Below are positions 16,340-25,690 of a stretch of DNA of 64,000 nucleotides, piece after piece. Under the pieces are notes generated by a model that saw only the letters and a program-made list of their open reading frames with translations, did not search any database and had not been told where the DNA came from. The stretch's first letter is position 1; each line of letters starts with the position of its first letter. The stretch comes from Azoarcus sp. DN11 (GTDB lineage: Bacteria; Pseudomonadota; Gammaproteobacteria; Burkholderiales; Rhodocyclaceae): positions 682,001 through 746,000 of the forward strand of contig NZ_CP021731.1 of the NCBI RefSeq assembly GCF_003628555.1. The letters are read 5' to 3'. A program made the translations under genes and the position numbers.

Positions 16340-16345
16340 TATAAT
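16340..16345 (+). promoter_or_regulatory. Candidate -10 element for lysR
   Basis: TATAAT, 29 bp before the lysR start codon. The best upstream hexamer (TTGAGG at 16320) is only 14 bp away, shorter than usual. Confidence 0.4.
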
Positions 16346-16374
16346 CGTTCGCGAGGCAGACCTCTCTGGCAGCC

Positions 16375-17295
16375 ATGCAAGATCTGAACGATTTCTATTA
16401 CTTCCACGCGGTAGTGACCTACCACGGATTTTCGGCGGCGGCCCGGCAGACCGGGGTACCGAAATCGACGTTGAGCAAACGCGTCGCCAAACTGGAAGAA
16501 CGGTTGCAGATTCGCTTGCTTGATCGCTCGACGCGCCAGTCGCGGATGACCGATGTGGGGCGCGCGTTTTACGAGCACTGCCAGACCGTCCTGGCGGGCG
16601 TGGAGGCGGCCGAAGCGGCCGCCGCGCAGTCTCAGGCCGAGCCGCAGGGAATCGTCCGGATGAGTTGTCCTGATGGACTCATCAAGAATTTGATCGAGGA
16701 TTTATTGCCGGCCTTCATGAAGCTTTATCCGAAGGTGCGCGTGCAATTGAAATCCATCAATCGTCGCGCCGATCTCATCGAGGATGGGCTCGATATCGCG
16801 ATCCGTGCGAGATCGAGCATGGACAGCGACCAAAACCTGATCGTGCGACCGCTGGGAAGCAGCCGGCTCGTCCTCGTGATGAGCCGGCTCCTGCTGGCCA
16901 CGCTCATGCAGAAGCCGACGGTCGAATGCCTTGGGAGCCTCCCCACCTTGTCGATGATGGAGGCGGCCGACGACGATGTATGGGAACTGGTCGGTCCGGA
17001 AGGCCAGACGCGCAGCTTCCGGCTGAAGCCGCGGCTGTTCTGCAGTGATCTGGATCTGCTCCGCAAGGCCACCATCGAGGGGCTCGGCGTTTCCCTCCTG
17101 CCCGAACACATCTGCATGCCCTGGTTGCAGACCGGGGAACTCGTGAATGTGCTGCCCGGCTGGCACACGCAGCCGACGATTGTCTATGCGGTATTCATGA
17201 GCCGGAAGGGGTTGCAGCCCTCGGTGAGGACGCTGATCGACTATCTGGTGCAGGAAGTCCCGGAACGGCTCAGCCAGGGCTCGGCAAGCGTCTGA
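16375..17295 (+). CDS. LysR-family transcriptional regulator
   Basis: The 306-residue protein has an N-terminal winged helix-turn-helix (GFSAAARQTGVPKSTLSKRV, about residues 19-40) and a LysR effector domain from about residue 90. The form of the HTH (VPKSTLSKRVAKLEE) is typical of the subgroup often encoded near pirin or quercetinase genes. A pirin gene follows, convergently. The regulator is also divergent from the mtoD-cymA-mtoAB-like operon, with a candidate operator in the shared gap, so either or both could be targets. The effector is unknown. Confidence 0.85.
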   Translation: MQDLNDFYYFHAVVTYHGFSAAARQTGVPKSTLSKRVAKLEERLQIRLLDRSTRQSRMTDVGRAFYEHCQTVLAGVEAAEAAAAQSQAEPQGIVRMSCPDGLIKNLIEDLLPAFMKLYPKVRVQLKSINRRADLIEDGLDIAIRARSSMDSDQNLIVRPLGSSRLVLVMSRLLLATLMQKPTVECLGSLPTLSMMEAADDDVWELVGPEGQTRSFRLKPRLFCSDLDLLRKATIEGLGVSLLPEHICMPWLQTGELVNVLPGWHTQPTIVYAVFMSRKGLQPSVRTLIDYLVQEVPERLSQGSASV

Positions 17296-17367
17296 GCATC
17301 CCCGGTCCGCGCCGCCCCGCTGGCATCCGTGAGCCGGGGCCTGGCTAACCGCTGAATCGGGCGGCTG

Positions 17368-17405
17368 CGCGTTTCCGGGCGGGTGGCCGCCCGCCCGGAA
17401 ACGCG
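17368..17405. terminator. Bidirectional terminator between lysR and pirin gene
   Basis: A perfect 16-bp inverted repeat (arms 17368-17383 and 17390-17405) with a 6-nt loop lies between the convergent stop codons. It has a TTTCCGGGCGGG core and no long T-run; the very stable stem would act on both strands. Confidence 0.65.
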
Positions 17406-17410
17406 GGCAT

Positions 17411-18157
17411 TCAGCGATCGTCGAATCGCGCCATCTCGATGACGATGAAGTGCGCGTGCTCACCGGCCAGCGAGAATTCGAGCTCTGCCGGGCCGACGAC
17501 TTCCAGCGCATCGCGCTCCGCGAGCTCGGTCACGCCCTTGACCGCGACGCGCCCCTCGATATTGTTCACATACGCCTGGCGTCCGGCCTGCACGGTGAAG
17601 GTCACGCGCGCCTCGGGGTCCTGCAGTTCGCTCACGTAGAGATTCACGTCCTGGTTGAGGTACAGCGGGACTTCGTTCCGGTTTTCCGTGTTGCCGACGA
17701 TGTGCAGCAGGCGGTTCAGGCGGTCCTGCGGCTCGAACCGGCGCTGGGCATAACGCACCGGCAGATTCGCCGCCGGCGGCAGGATCCAGATCTGCAGGAA
17801 GCGGCACCATTCGTCGTGGCGATTGAGTTCCGAGTGCCAGACGCCGGTGCCGGCGGTGACGATCTGCACGTCGCCGCGACCGATCGTCGCCTCGACGTTG
17901 GTCGCGTTGTCCCAGTGGGTCAGCTTGCCGCCGACGACGTAGCTGACGATCTCCATATCGCGGTGCGGATGGCGGTCGAAGCCGCCGTGCGGCTTGACGT
18001 CGTCATCATTGATGACCCGCAGCACCCCGAACTGGATGTTGTCGGGGTTGTAATAATTGGCAAACGAAAAGTGGAAGTAGGTGTCGGCCGGGTGCCGGTC
18101 GCTGGCCGGCAGGTAATGCAGGGAAGCGGCGTCGATCTTGCGGAATTGCTGGGGCAT
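17411..18157 (-). CDS. Pirin family protein (YhhW/quercetinase-like)
   Basis: The 248-residue product is a bicupin of the pirin family. The N-terminal cupin carries the metal-binding signature HPHRDMEIVSYV (His62, His64 region), continuing to WHSELNRHDEWCRFLQIWI. Bacterial YhhW-type pirins bind Fe or Ni/Cu and some show quercetin 2,3-dioxygenase activity, while others serve as redox or protein-interaction modules. The physiological substrate here cannot be told. There is no signal peptide. It converges on a LysR gene and is separated by 180 bp from the MFS gene upstream. Confidence 0.88.
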   Translation of the reverse strand: MPQQFRKIDAASLHYLPASDRHPADTYFHFSFANYYNPDNIQFGVLRVINDDDVKPHGGFDRHPHRDMEIVSYVVGGKLTHWDNATNVEATIGRGDVQIVTAGTGVWHSELNRHDEWCRFLQIWILPPAANLPVRYAQRRFEPQDRLNRLLHIVGNTENRNEVPLYLNQDVNLYVSELQDPEARVTFTVQAGRQAYVNNIEGRVAVKGVTELAERDALEVVGPAELEFSLAGEHAHFIVIEMARFDDR

Positions 18158-18337
18158 CGTGTGGACTCCGGGACGTGTTCGGTGGAGTCACTTTAATCAT
18201 GTCGGGATGCACGATAAATCGACGCAAGCGCAAATGATCTTTGGGCGTATTGCAACAATATGGCCGCCGCGGCTGCAATCCCGTTTCGATTTGCGGCCGC
18301 GGCATATGCGCCGGGGCGGATGTGGCGTGCGCCGTGT

Positions 18338-19717
18338 TCAGGTGTGCGTGGCGGCGGTGCGCGGGAGGATGGCGGCTTTCTCGACGCGCTGCCCGGCCGT
18401 CGGCGCGGGGACTTCCGCGTCGACCGCGGCGAGGTGGGCGACCCGGGTGCGGTCGGTGAGGAACAGCGCGGAGACGAAGCCGAGTGCAGCCGCGAACATC
18501 ACGTAGAACACCGGTGCGATCACGATGCCCGTGCTCTGGATCAGCCAGGTGACGATGAACTGCGCGAACCCGCCGAACACCATCACCGCGACGTTGTAGG
18601 CCAGCGCAAGGCCGGTGGAGCGCACGCCGGCGGGGAACTGCTCCGCCATCACCGCCGAGATCGGCCCGAAGAAGGTCGCGAGCAGGATGCACAGCAGGAT
18701 CTGCATCGTGACGAGGCGTTCGAACGAGGGCGCGGCATGCACCCACGCGAGCAGGGGATAGGCGGCGACGAGCAGGCCGGCCGACGCGGCGATCACCAGG
18801 ACCTTGCGGCCGATGCGGTCGGACAGGGCGCCGAACACCGGCATCAGGATGGTCATCAGCGCGACCGCGATGACCTGGGCGGTGAAGGCGTCGGACAGGG
18901 CCATGCCGAGCTGCTTGCTCGCGAAGGTCGGCATGTAGACCAGGATCACGTAGAAGCCGACCGTGCCGCAGACGGTGACGCCCATCACGGCGAAGACTTC
19001 GCGCAGGTGGTTCTTCAGCATGCGGGCGAGCGACTGCTTTTCCGCGGGCGCATCGTGCGCTTCGAGGAAGGCTTCGGTCTCCTCGAGGTGGCGGCGGATC
19101 CACAGGCCGACCGGGCCGATCAGCAGGCCGATCATGAACGGGACGCGCCAGCCCCAGGCATCGAGCGCTTCGGGCGAGACGTTGCGCGTGATCAGCGCCG
19201 TGACGCCGGCACCGGCGAACACCGCGAGGCCCTGGCCGAACATCTGCCACGAGCCGTACAGGCCCCGCTTGTTGGGCGGGGCGCTCTCGATCAGGAAGGC
19301 GGTCGCGCTGGCGAATTCACCGCCGGTGGCGAAGCCCTGCAGCAGGCGCGCGAGCACGATCAGCAGCGGCGCGGCGACGCCGATCGCAGCGTAGGGCGGC
19401 GCGAAGGCGATCAGCGCGATCGACACCGTCATCATCGCGATGATGAGCTGCAACGCGGCCTTGCGTCCCTTGCGGTCGGCGTAGATGCCGAGCAGGATGC
19501 CGCCGACCGGGCGCATGAAGAAGCCCACGCCGAAGGTCGCCGTGGCCATCAGCAGCGAGCTGTATTCGCTGTCGGCGGGGAAGAAGAGGCGCGAGATCAC
19601 CACGGCGAGGAAGCCGAAGACGATGAAGTCGTACCATTCGAGCGCGTTGCCGATGACGGCCGCGATGATCTGCTTCGCGCGCGGGGCGGCCCGCGTGGCG
19701 GTGTCGTGAGTGCTCAT
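18338..19717 (-). CDS. MFS transporter, metabolite:H+ symporter (MHS) family
   Basis: The 459-residue protein has 12 predicted membrane helices and the sugar-porter-like motif GIYADRKGRKAAL between helices 2 and 3, repeated as ALSDRIGRKVLVI between 8 and 9. The N-terminal IIAAVIGNALEWYDFIVFGF is the hallmark of MHS carriers such as KgtP, ShiA, ProP and citrate transporters, which import carboxylates or betaines with protons. It follows the M20 amidohydrolase gene by 61 bp on the same strand, so the two likely form an uptake-and-hydrolysis pair for an N-acyl amino acid or related carboxylate. Confidence 0.88.
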   Translation of the reverse strand: MSTHDTATRAAPRAKQIIAAVIGNALEWYDFIVFGFLAVVISRLFFPADSEYSSLLMATATFGVGFFMRPVGGILLGIYADRKGRKAALQLIIAMMTVSIALIAFAPPYAAIGVAAPLLIVLARLLQGFATGGEFASATAFLIESAPPNKRGLYGSWQMFGQGLAVFAGAGVTALITRNVSPEALDAWGWRVPFMIGLLIGPVGLWIRRHLEETEAFLEAHDAPAEKQSLARMLKNHLREVFAVMGVTVCGTVGFYVILVYMPTFASKQLGMALSDAFTAQVIAVALMTILMPVFGALSDRIGRKVLVIAASAGLLVAAYPLLAWVHAAPSFERLVTMQILLCILLATFFGPISAVMAEQFPAGVRSTGLALAYNVAVMVFGGFAQFIVTWLIQSTGIVIAPVFYVMFAAALGFVSALFLTDRTRVAHLAAVDAEVPAPTAGQRVEKAAILPRTAATHT

Positions 19718-19778
19718 TCCGTGTATCTCCTCTCGTCCATATGTATGAGCTGTTGTTTTGTGTGCGGCGGCCTTGCGC

Positions 19779-20999
19779 TCAGCCGCCGAAGAAGCGCCGC
19801 GCCAGTGCCACCCAGAAGGCGGCGCCGGGCGCGAGGCAGGCGTCGTTGAAGTCGTAGTGCGGGTTGTGCACGCTGCACGGGCCGAGGTGCTCGCCGCCGC
19901 CGAAGCCGTTGTCGCCGTTGCCGATCAGCAGGTAGCAGCCGGGCACCTGCTGCAGCATGAAGGCGAAGTCCTCGCTGCCGGAGAGCGGTGCAGCGTCGTC
20001 TTTCACCTTGTCTTCCCCGATCAGCGCGCGGGCGACTTCCGCGCCGAGGCGCACGTGCTCGGCGCTGTTGATCAGCACCGGATAGCCGCGCTCGTAGCGG
20101 ATGTCGCAATCGACGCCCCAGGCTGCCGCCTGTCCGCGCACGAGTTCGCAGATGCGCGTTTCGAGCCGGTCGCGCACGGCCGGGTCGAGCGCGCGCACGC
20201 TCAGTTCCAGTTCCGCGCTGCCCGGGATCACGTTGTAGGCCTTGCCGGCCGTCATGCGGCCGACGCTGATCACTGCCATGTCCACCGGATCGACGTTGCG
20301 CCCGACGATGGACTGCAGCGCGAGGATCGTCGCGGCGGCGGGAAGCGTGGGGTCGACCGCCATGTGGGGCAGGGCGCCGTGTCCGCCCTTGCCGTCGAAA
20401 CGCACCAGCACCTTGTCCGACGAGGCCATGAAGGGGCCGGGGCGGAAGCGGAAGTGGCCGGTCGGCACGCCGGGATAATTGTGCAGCCCGAAGATCGCAT
20501 CGCAGGGAAAGCGCTCGAACAGGCCTTCGTCGATCATGCGCTTCGCGCCGCCGCCGCCACCGAGTTCTTCGGCGGGCTGGAAGATCAGGTTCAGCGTGCC
20601 GCTGCCGGGCAACTGCCCTTCGCGGTGCAGGCGGCCGAAGACTTCCGCCGCGCCGAGCAGGATCGCGGTATGGCCGTCGTGGCCGCAGGCGTGCATCCTG
20701 CCCGTGTTGCGGCTCGCCCAGGGCAGGCCGGTCTCTTCCTGGATCGGCAGTGCGTCCATGTCGGCGCGCAGGCCCAGGCGCGGCCCGCTCTTGTCCCCAC
20801 CTTTGCCCCAGCGCAGCACGCCGACGACGCCGGTCGCGGCGATGCCGGTATGGACCTCGAAGCCCCAGGCCGCGAGCGAGTCGGCCACGAGCTTGCTCGT
20901 CGCGACCTCGTCGAAGCCGAGTTCGGGATTCTGGTGGATGGCGCGCCGCCAGGTCTTCATGGCGGCTTCGTCGGGGAGGGGGCGATCAACGGTATTCAT
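19779..20999 (-). CDS. M20D-family amidohydrolase (hippurate hydrolase-like)
   Basis: The 406-residue enzyme belongs to the M20D metallopeptidase group, which hydrolyses N-acyl amino acids such as hippurate. The metal site is visible as MHACGHDGHTAILLG near residue 102, with Cys and His ligands, the catalytic Glu in QPAEELGGGG near 138, and the conserved GLHNYPGVPTGHF and SEDFAFMLQQVPG segments. It is cytoplasmic, with no signal peptide. It is transcribed with an MHS carrier and divergently from a LysR gene, suggesting a small inducible catabolic unit. The exact acyl substrate is not predictable. Confidence 0.88.
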   Translation of the reverse strand: MNTVDRPLPDEAAMKTWRRAIHQNPELGFDEVATSKLVADSLAAWGFEVHTGIAATGVVGVLRWGKGGDKSGPRLGLRADMDALPIQEETGLPWASRNTGRMHACGHDGHTAILLGAAEVFGRLHREGQLPGSGTLNLIFQPAEELGGGGGAKRMIDEGLFERFPCDAIFGLHNYPGVPTGHFRFRPGPFMASSDKVLVRFDGKGGHGALPHMAVDPTLPAAATILALQSIVGRNVDPVDMAVISVGRMTAGKAYNVIPGSAELELSVRALDPAVRDRLETRICELVRGQAAAWGVDCDIRYERGYPVLINSAEHVRLGAEVARALIGEDKVKDDAAPLSGSEDFAFMLQQVPGCYLLIGNGDNGFGGGEHLGPCSVHNPHYDFNDACLAPGAAFWVALARRFFGG

Positions 21000-21080
21000 G
21001 GATGGATAATAGAATTTGCCAACGATCGCGGAAGACGGTACTTTTTCCTGGGTGACAACCAGTAGAGATCACTTGCCGCG

Positions 21081-21974
21081 ATGAAGGACCATCAACTCAA
21101 GGCGCTCGTGCAGGTCGCCGACGCCGGCTCGATCCGGGCGGCGGCGCGGGCGATGCATCTCAGCCAGAGCGCGCTGACGAAGGCGCTGCGCGAACTCGAG
21201 GAGGACGTGGGGGCGGAGCTGCTGACGCGCAGCTACAAGGGCGTGGTGTTCACGCCCGCCGGCCAGGCGCTGCTGGTGCGTGCGCGGCTCGCGCTGGCGA
21301 CGCTGGAGAAGGCGCGCGAGGAGGTGCGGCTGCTGCGCGGCGGGGCGGGCGCGTGCATTGCCGTCGCGCTGACGCCGCTCGTCGCGGCGACGGTGCTGGC
21401 GCGCGTGCTGGCCGAATTCCGCCGCATCCAGCCGCATGCGGCGCTGAGCCTGGAAGAGGGGCTGCTGACCAACGTGGTGCCGGGCATCCTCGAAGGGCGC
21501 CTCGATTTCGCGGTGGCGCTCGCCAATGCGCAGGACCTTCCGTATGAAGTGGATTTCGAGCGGCTGGCGGACATCCCGGCCGTCCCTGCGGGGCGTATCG
21601 GCCATCCGCTCGCCGGGGCGCGGACCTGGGCGGAGCTGCGCGGCGCGAGCTGGGTGCTCAACCTGACCGGGGCGAGCCAGGGCAGCCACCTGGTGAACTG
21701 GCTGGAGGCCAACGGCATCGACGTGCCGGCGAGCACCGTGCGCTGCGCGTCGCCGACGCTGATGCTGGAGCTGATGCGGCGAACCGACCACATCGGCTTC
21801 GGCCCGACCGTGCTGGTGCGCGATCCGGTCTTCGGTGCCGGGTTGCAGGAGTTTGCCGTCGAGCCGCTGCCGCCGCCGATGTCGCTGGGCATCCTGACGC
21901 TGCGCGGCATGCCGCTGAGCGTCGCGGCCCGGCCGCTGGCGGCCTTGTTCGCACGTCAATTGCGCGACGCCTGA
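21081..21974 (+). CDS. LysR-family transcriptional regulator
   Basis: The 297-residue product has a LysR HTH (GSIRAAARAMHLSQSALTKA, about residues 16-36) and a typical effector-binding domain with the KGVVFTPAGQALLVRARLAL linker. It lies 81 bp from the divergent M20 amidohydrolase gene and is the likely regulator of that gene and the MHS carrier. The ligand may be the imported amide or its product, but that is inference. Confidence 0.88.
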   Translation: MKDHQLKALVQVADAGSIRAAARAMHLSQSALTKALRELEEDVGAELLTRSYKGVVFTPAGQALLVRARLALATLEKAREEVRLLRGGAGACIAVALTPLVAATVLARVLAEFRRIQPHAALSLEEGLLTNVVPGILEGRLDFAVALANAQDLPYEVDFERLADIPAVPAGRIGHPLAGARTWAELRGASWVLNLTGASQGSHLVNWLEANGIDVPASTVRCASPTLMLELMRRTDHIGFGPTVLVRDPVFGAGLQEFAVEPLPPPMSLGILTLRGMPLSVAARPLAALFARQLRDA

Positions 21975-22014
21975 CACACCGCCGGCGGGCAGCCCGCGCC
22001 GGCGGCGCGCGCGC

Positions 22015-22392
22015 TTACTTCGCGCTGGTGAGCGTGTAGCCCTTGCCCTCCTTGACGAATTCGAACTCGATCTTCTTGCCCACGGCCAGTTTGTCGAGGA
22101 GCGCCTTGTCCTTGACGGCGAAGCCCATCACCATCGCCGGCCATTCGAGGCTCTTCACCGGCTCGTGGGCGACGCTCACCGTGCCGGCCGCGGCGTCGAT
22201 CGCCTTCACGATCCCGACGGCCTTGTGCACGGCGCCGGGCGCGGCCTTCATGTCCATGCCCTTCATGTCGCCCATCTTCTTGCCCATGTCCATCCCTTTC
22301 ATGTCCATCTCGCCCATCTTGTCGGCGGCGAGCGCTGTGCCGGCGCCGAGGGTCAGGGCCGCCACGAGGGCCAGGGTTGCGGTCTGCTTCAT
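22015..22392 (-). CDS. cusF: CusF-like periplasmic copper/silver-binding protein
   Basis: The 125-residue protein has a signal peptide (cut after ALA, about residue 22), then an unusual Met/Lys/Asp-rich run with repeated MGEMDMKGMDM-type units (residues 24-47), then a CusF domain. The copper-site Trp and Met residues of CusF are kept in EWPAMVMGF. CusF carries Cu(I) or Ag(I) in the periplasm to the CusCBA pump. It is the last gene of the cus operon, 109 bp after cusA. I start at the ATG at 22392, which has an AGGAAA site and a normal signal peptide. The Met-rich segment may bind extra copper. Confidence 0.9.
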   Translation of the reverse strand: MKQTATLALVAALTLGAGTALAADKMGEMDMKGMDMGKKMGDMKGMDMKAAPGAVHKAVGIVKAIDAAAGTVSVAHEPVKSLEWPAMVMGFAVKDKALLDKLAVGKKIEFEFVKEGKGYTLTSAK

Positions 22393-22501
22393 GATGTTTC
22401 CTTTCGCTGCGGGTTGAAAAAAACTTGTCGTGGGCGGAGGGGGACCCGCGCTGCCGGTCCGCCGCTGCCCCGGAACTTCGGATACAGGTGGCGTGCGGCG
22501 C

Positions 22502-25500
22502 TCACCGGGGTGCCTCCGCATCGTCGGGGGCGCGGGCGCGCCGCTCTCCGCCGGTGGCGTTCGGGGGGAGCCGCCGCCCGCGCATCAGGCGGTAAACGGC
22601 GGGGATCACGAACATCGAGAGGAGGGGCGCCGTGACCATCCCGCCCACCATGGGGGCGGCGATGCGCTGCATGATCTCCGAGCCGGTGCCGCCGCCCAGC
22701 ATGATGGGGACGAGGCCGGCGAGGATGACCGCCACCGTCATCGCCTTGGGCCGCACGCGCAGCACCGCCCCTTCGCGGATGGCGTCGTCCAGCAGCGCCG
22801 TCGTCTGCGGCCGGGGCAGGTTCTCGCGTTCCTCCCAGGCGTTCTTGAGGTAGATCAGCATCACCACCCCGAATTCGGCGGCGACGCCGGCGAGCGCGAT
22901 GAAGCCCACCGCCGAGGCGATCGACAGGTTGTAGCCGAGGGCGTACATCAGCCAGAAACCGCCCACCAGCGCGAACGGCAGCGTGACCATGATCAGCAGG
23001 GCCTCGTCGAAGCGGGCGAAGATGAGGTACAGGAGGATGAAGATGATGAGCAGGGTGAAGGGCACCACCACGCGCATCCTGGCCTGGGCGCGCTCGAGGT
23101 ACTCGAACTGGCCCGACCACGACAGCGAGTAGCCGGGCGGCAGCTTCACCTCCCGTGCGACGGCGCGCTGCATGTCCTGCACCGCCGACTCGAGGTCGCG
23201 GCCGCGGATGTCCACATACACCCAGCCCGAGAGGCGGGCGTTCTCGCTCTTCAGCATCGGCGGGCCGTCGTCGATGCGGACCGCGGCCACGGTGCCGAGC
23301 GTGATCCGGGCGCCGCGCTCGGTGAGCACCGGCAGGTTCCGCAGCCTTTCCAGGGAATCGCGCACTTCCCGCGGGTAGCGCACGTTGATGGGAAAGCGCT
23401 GCAGGCCCTCGATGGTCTCGCCGATGTTGTCCCCGCCCACCGCCGAGGCGACGATGCTCTGCACGTCGGCGATGTTGAGGCCGTAGCGGGCGGCGGCGTC
23501 GCGGTCGATCTTCACGTCGATGTAGCGCCCGCCGGTAAGCCGCTCGGCCAGCGCCGAACTCACGCCGGGCGCCGTCTTCGCCACGCGCTCGACGTCGCCG
23601 GCGATGCGGTCGATTTCGCGCAGGTCGGTGCCCGCCACCTTGATTCCCACCGGACTCTTGATGCCGGTCGCGAGCATGTCGATGCGGTTGCGGATGGGGG
23701 GAACCCAGATGTTGGCGAGCCCCGGGAGCTTCACCGTGCGGTCCAGCTCCTCCACCAGCTTTTCGGGCGTCATGCCGGGGCGCCACTCGCTGCGGGGCTT
23801 GAACTGGATCGTGGTTTCGACCATCTCCAGCGGCGCCGGGTCGGTGGCGGTGTCGGCCCGGCCGATCTTGCCGAAGACCTGCTTGACCTCGGGCACGGTC
23901 ATGATCAGCTTGTCGGTCTGCTGCAGGATTTCCTGCGCCTTGCCGGCGGACAACCCGGGGAGCGCCGAAGGCATGTAGAGCAGATCGCCCTCGTCCATCG
24001 GCGGCATGAACTCGCCGCCGATGCGGCTCGCCGGCCACACCGTCGCCAGGGCCGCCACGGCCGCCACGGCGAGTGTCGCCCTGGGGTGGCGCAGCACGGC
24101 GTCGAGCAGTGGCCGGTAGGCGGCGATCAGCCAGCGGTTGATGGGATTGGCCTGCTCGTCCGGGATGCGGCCGCGGATCAGGTAGCCCATCAGCACCGGC
24201 ACCAGGGTCACGGAGAGGCCGGCGGCGGCGGCCATCGCGTAGGTCTTGGTGAAGGCGAGCGGCGAAAAGAGACGCCCCTCCTGGGCTTCCAGCGTGAACA
24301 CGGGGATGAAGGACAGGGTGATGATGAGGAGCGAGAAGAAGAGCGCCGGCCCGACCTCGGCCGCGCTTTCAGCGATCACGTCCCAGTGCAGGACCGGCGA
24401 CAGATGCTCGCCGGGGTGCTCGTGACGCCACGCCTCGAGGTGCTTGTGCGCGTTCTCGATCATCACCACCGCCGCGTCCACCATCGCGCCGATGGCGATC
24501 GCGATGCCGCCCAGCGACATGATGTTGGCGTTCACCCCCTGGTGCTGCATGACGATGAAGGCGATCAGCACCCCCAGCGGCAGGCATACGATGGCGACGA
24601 AGGCCGAACGCAGGTGGAACAGGAAGATGCCGCAGACCAGCGCGACGACGATGAATTCCTCGACGAGCTTGTGCGAGAGGTTGTCCACCGCCCGCTCGAT
24701 GAGGCCCGAGCGGTCGTAGACGGGCACGATCTCGACGCCCGGCGGCAGCGACGACTTGAGGCTGGCGAGCTTCGCCTTGACCGCGGCGATGGTCTCCAGG
24801 GCGTTCTTGCCCGAGCGCATGATGATCACGCCGCCCGCCACTTCGCCCTCGCCGTCGAGCTCGGCGATGCCGCGGCGCATCTCCGGCCCCACCTGGATGC
24901 GGGCCACGTCGCCCAGGCGCACCGGCACCCCGGCCCCGGACGTGCCCAGGGGAATCTTGCGGAAGTCGTCGAGACCCTGCAGGTAGCCGCCGGCCCGCAC
25001 CATGTACTCGGCCTCGCCCAGTTCCAGCACCGAGCCGCCGGTCTCCTGGTTGGCGCGCGCCACCGCCTCGATCACCTTGCCGTGGGGGATGTTGTAGGCC
25101 TGCAGCCGGTCGGGGTCCAGCACGATCTGGTACTGCCTGACCATGCCGCCGATGCTCGCCACCTCGGCGACGTTGGGCACCGACTTCAGTTCGTACTTGA
25201 GGAACCAGTCCTGCAGCGCGCGCAGTTGCGACAGGTCGTGCTTGCCGCTCCGGTCGGCCAGCGCGTATTCATAGACCCAGCCTACGCCGGTGGCGTCCGG
25301 CCCCAGCGAAGGCTTGGCCCCGCCCGGCAGGCGGGACTGCACCTGGTTCAGGTATTCGAGCACGCGCGAGCGCGCCCAGTAGAGGTCGGTGCCGTCTTCG
25401 AACAGCACATACACGAAGGAGTCGCCGAAGAAGGAATAGCCCCGCACCGTCTTCGCCCCCGGCACCGACAGCATGGTGGTGGTGAGGGGGTAAGTGACCT

Positions 25501-25690
25501 GGTTCTCGACGATCTGCGGCGCCTGGCCCGGCCAGGTGGTGCGGATGATCACCTGCACGTCGGAGAGGTCCGGCAGGGCGTCGAGGGGCGTGCGCGCGGC
25601 CGACCACACCCCCCACGCGCTTACCATCAGGCTGGCGAGCAGCACCAGGAAGCGGTTCGCGATGGACCAGCGGATGAGCCGGGCGATCAT
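22502..25690 (-). CDS. cusA: Heavy-metal RND efflux pump CusA
   Basis: The 1062-residue protein is an RND transporter of the heavy-metal class, with 12 predicted membrane helices and two large periplasmic loops. Recognisable parts are the start [20 protein letters not shown], the [17 protein letters not shown] block, and [20 protein letters not shown] in helix 4, carrying the proton-relay Asp region. Length and loops match Cu(I)/Ag(I)-exporting CusA. The ATG at 25690 overlaps the cusB stop by 4 bp. The open frame continues upstream for another 246 codons, but that is a shadow of cusB. Confidence 0.94.
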   Translation of the reverse strand: MIARLIRWSIANRFLVLLASLMVSAWGVWSAARTPLDALPDLSDVQVIIRTTWPGQAPQIVENQVTYPLTTTMLSVPGAKTVRGYSFFGDSFVYVLFEDGTDLYWARSRVLEYLNQVQSRLPGGAKPSLGPDATGVGWVYEYALADRSGKHDLSQLRALQDWFLKYELKSVPNVAEVASIGGMVRQYQIVLDPDRLQAYNIPHGKVIEAVARANQETGGSVLELGEAEYMVRAGGYLQGLDDFRKIPLGTSGAGVPVRLGDVARIQVGPEMRRGIAELDGEGEVAGGVIIMRSGKNALETIAAVKAKLASLKSSLPPGVEIVPVYDRSGLIERAVDNLSHKLVEEFIVVALVCGIFLFHLRSAFVAIVCLPLGVLIAFIVMQHQGVNANIMSLGGIAIAIGAMVDAAVVMIENAHKHLEAWRHEHPGEHLSPVLHWDVIAESAAEVGPALFFSLLIITLSFIPVFTLEAQEGRLFSPLAFTKTYAMAAAAGLSVTLVPVLMGYLIRGRIPDEQANPINRWLIAAYRPLLDAVLRHPRATLAVAAVAALATVWPASRIGGEFMPPMDEGDLLYMPSALPGLSAGKAQEILQQTDKLIMTVPEVKQVFGKIGRADTATDPAPLEMVETTIQFKPRSEWRPGMTPEKLVEELDRTVKLPGLANIWVPPIRNRIDMLATGIKSPVGIKVAGTDLREIDRIAGDVERVAKTAPGVSSALAERLTGGRYIDVKIDRDAAARYGLNIADVQSIVASAVGGDNIGETIEGLQRFPINVRYPREVRDSLERLRNLPVLTERGARITLGTVAAVRIDDGPPMLKSENARLSGWVYVDIRGRDLESAVQDMQRAVAREVKLPPGYSLSWSGQFEYLERAQARMRVVVPFTLLIIFILLYLIFARFDEALLIMVTLPFALVGGFWLMYALGYNLSIASAVGFIALAGVAAEFGVVMLIYLKNAWEERENLPRPQTTALLDDAIREGAVLRVRPKAMTVAVILAGLVPIMLGGGTGSEIMQRIAAPMVGGMVTAPLLSMFVIPAVYRLMRGRRLPPNATGGERRARAPDDAEAPR

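Larger units (their letters stand above)
15979..16374. other. Divergent promoter region, mtoD-like / lysR
   Basis: This 396-bp gap is richer in A and T than its surroundings and carries several candidate control sites: two copies of CCAATTGCCGG (16006 and 16089), a CCAATT/AATTGG hairpin, a 19-bp near-palindrome at 16280-16298 and a TATAAT at 16340. No gene was recognised in it. Confidence 0.6.
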
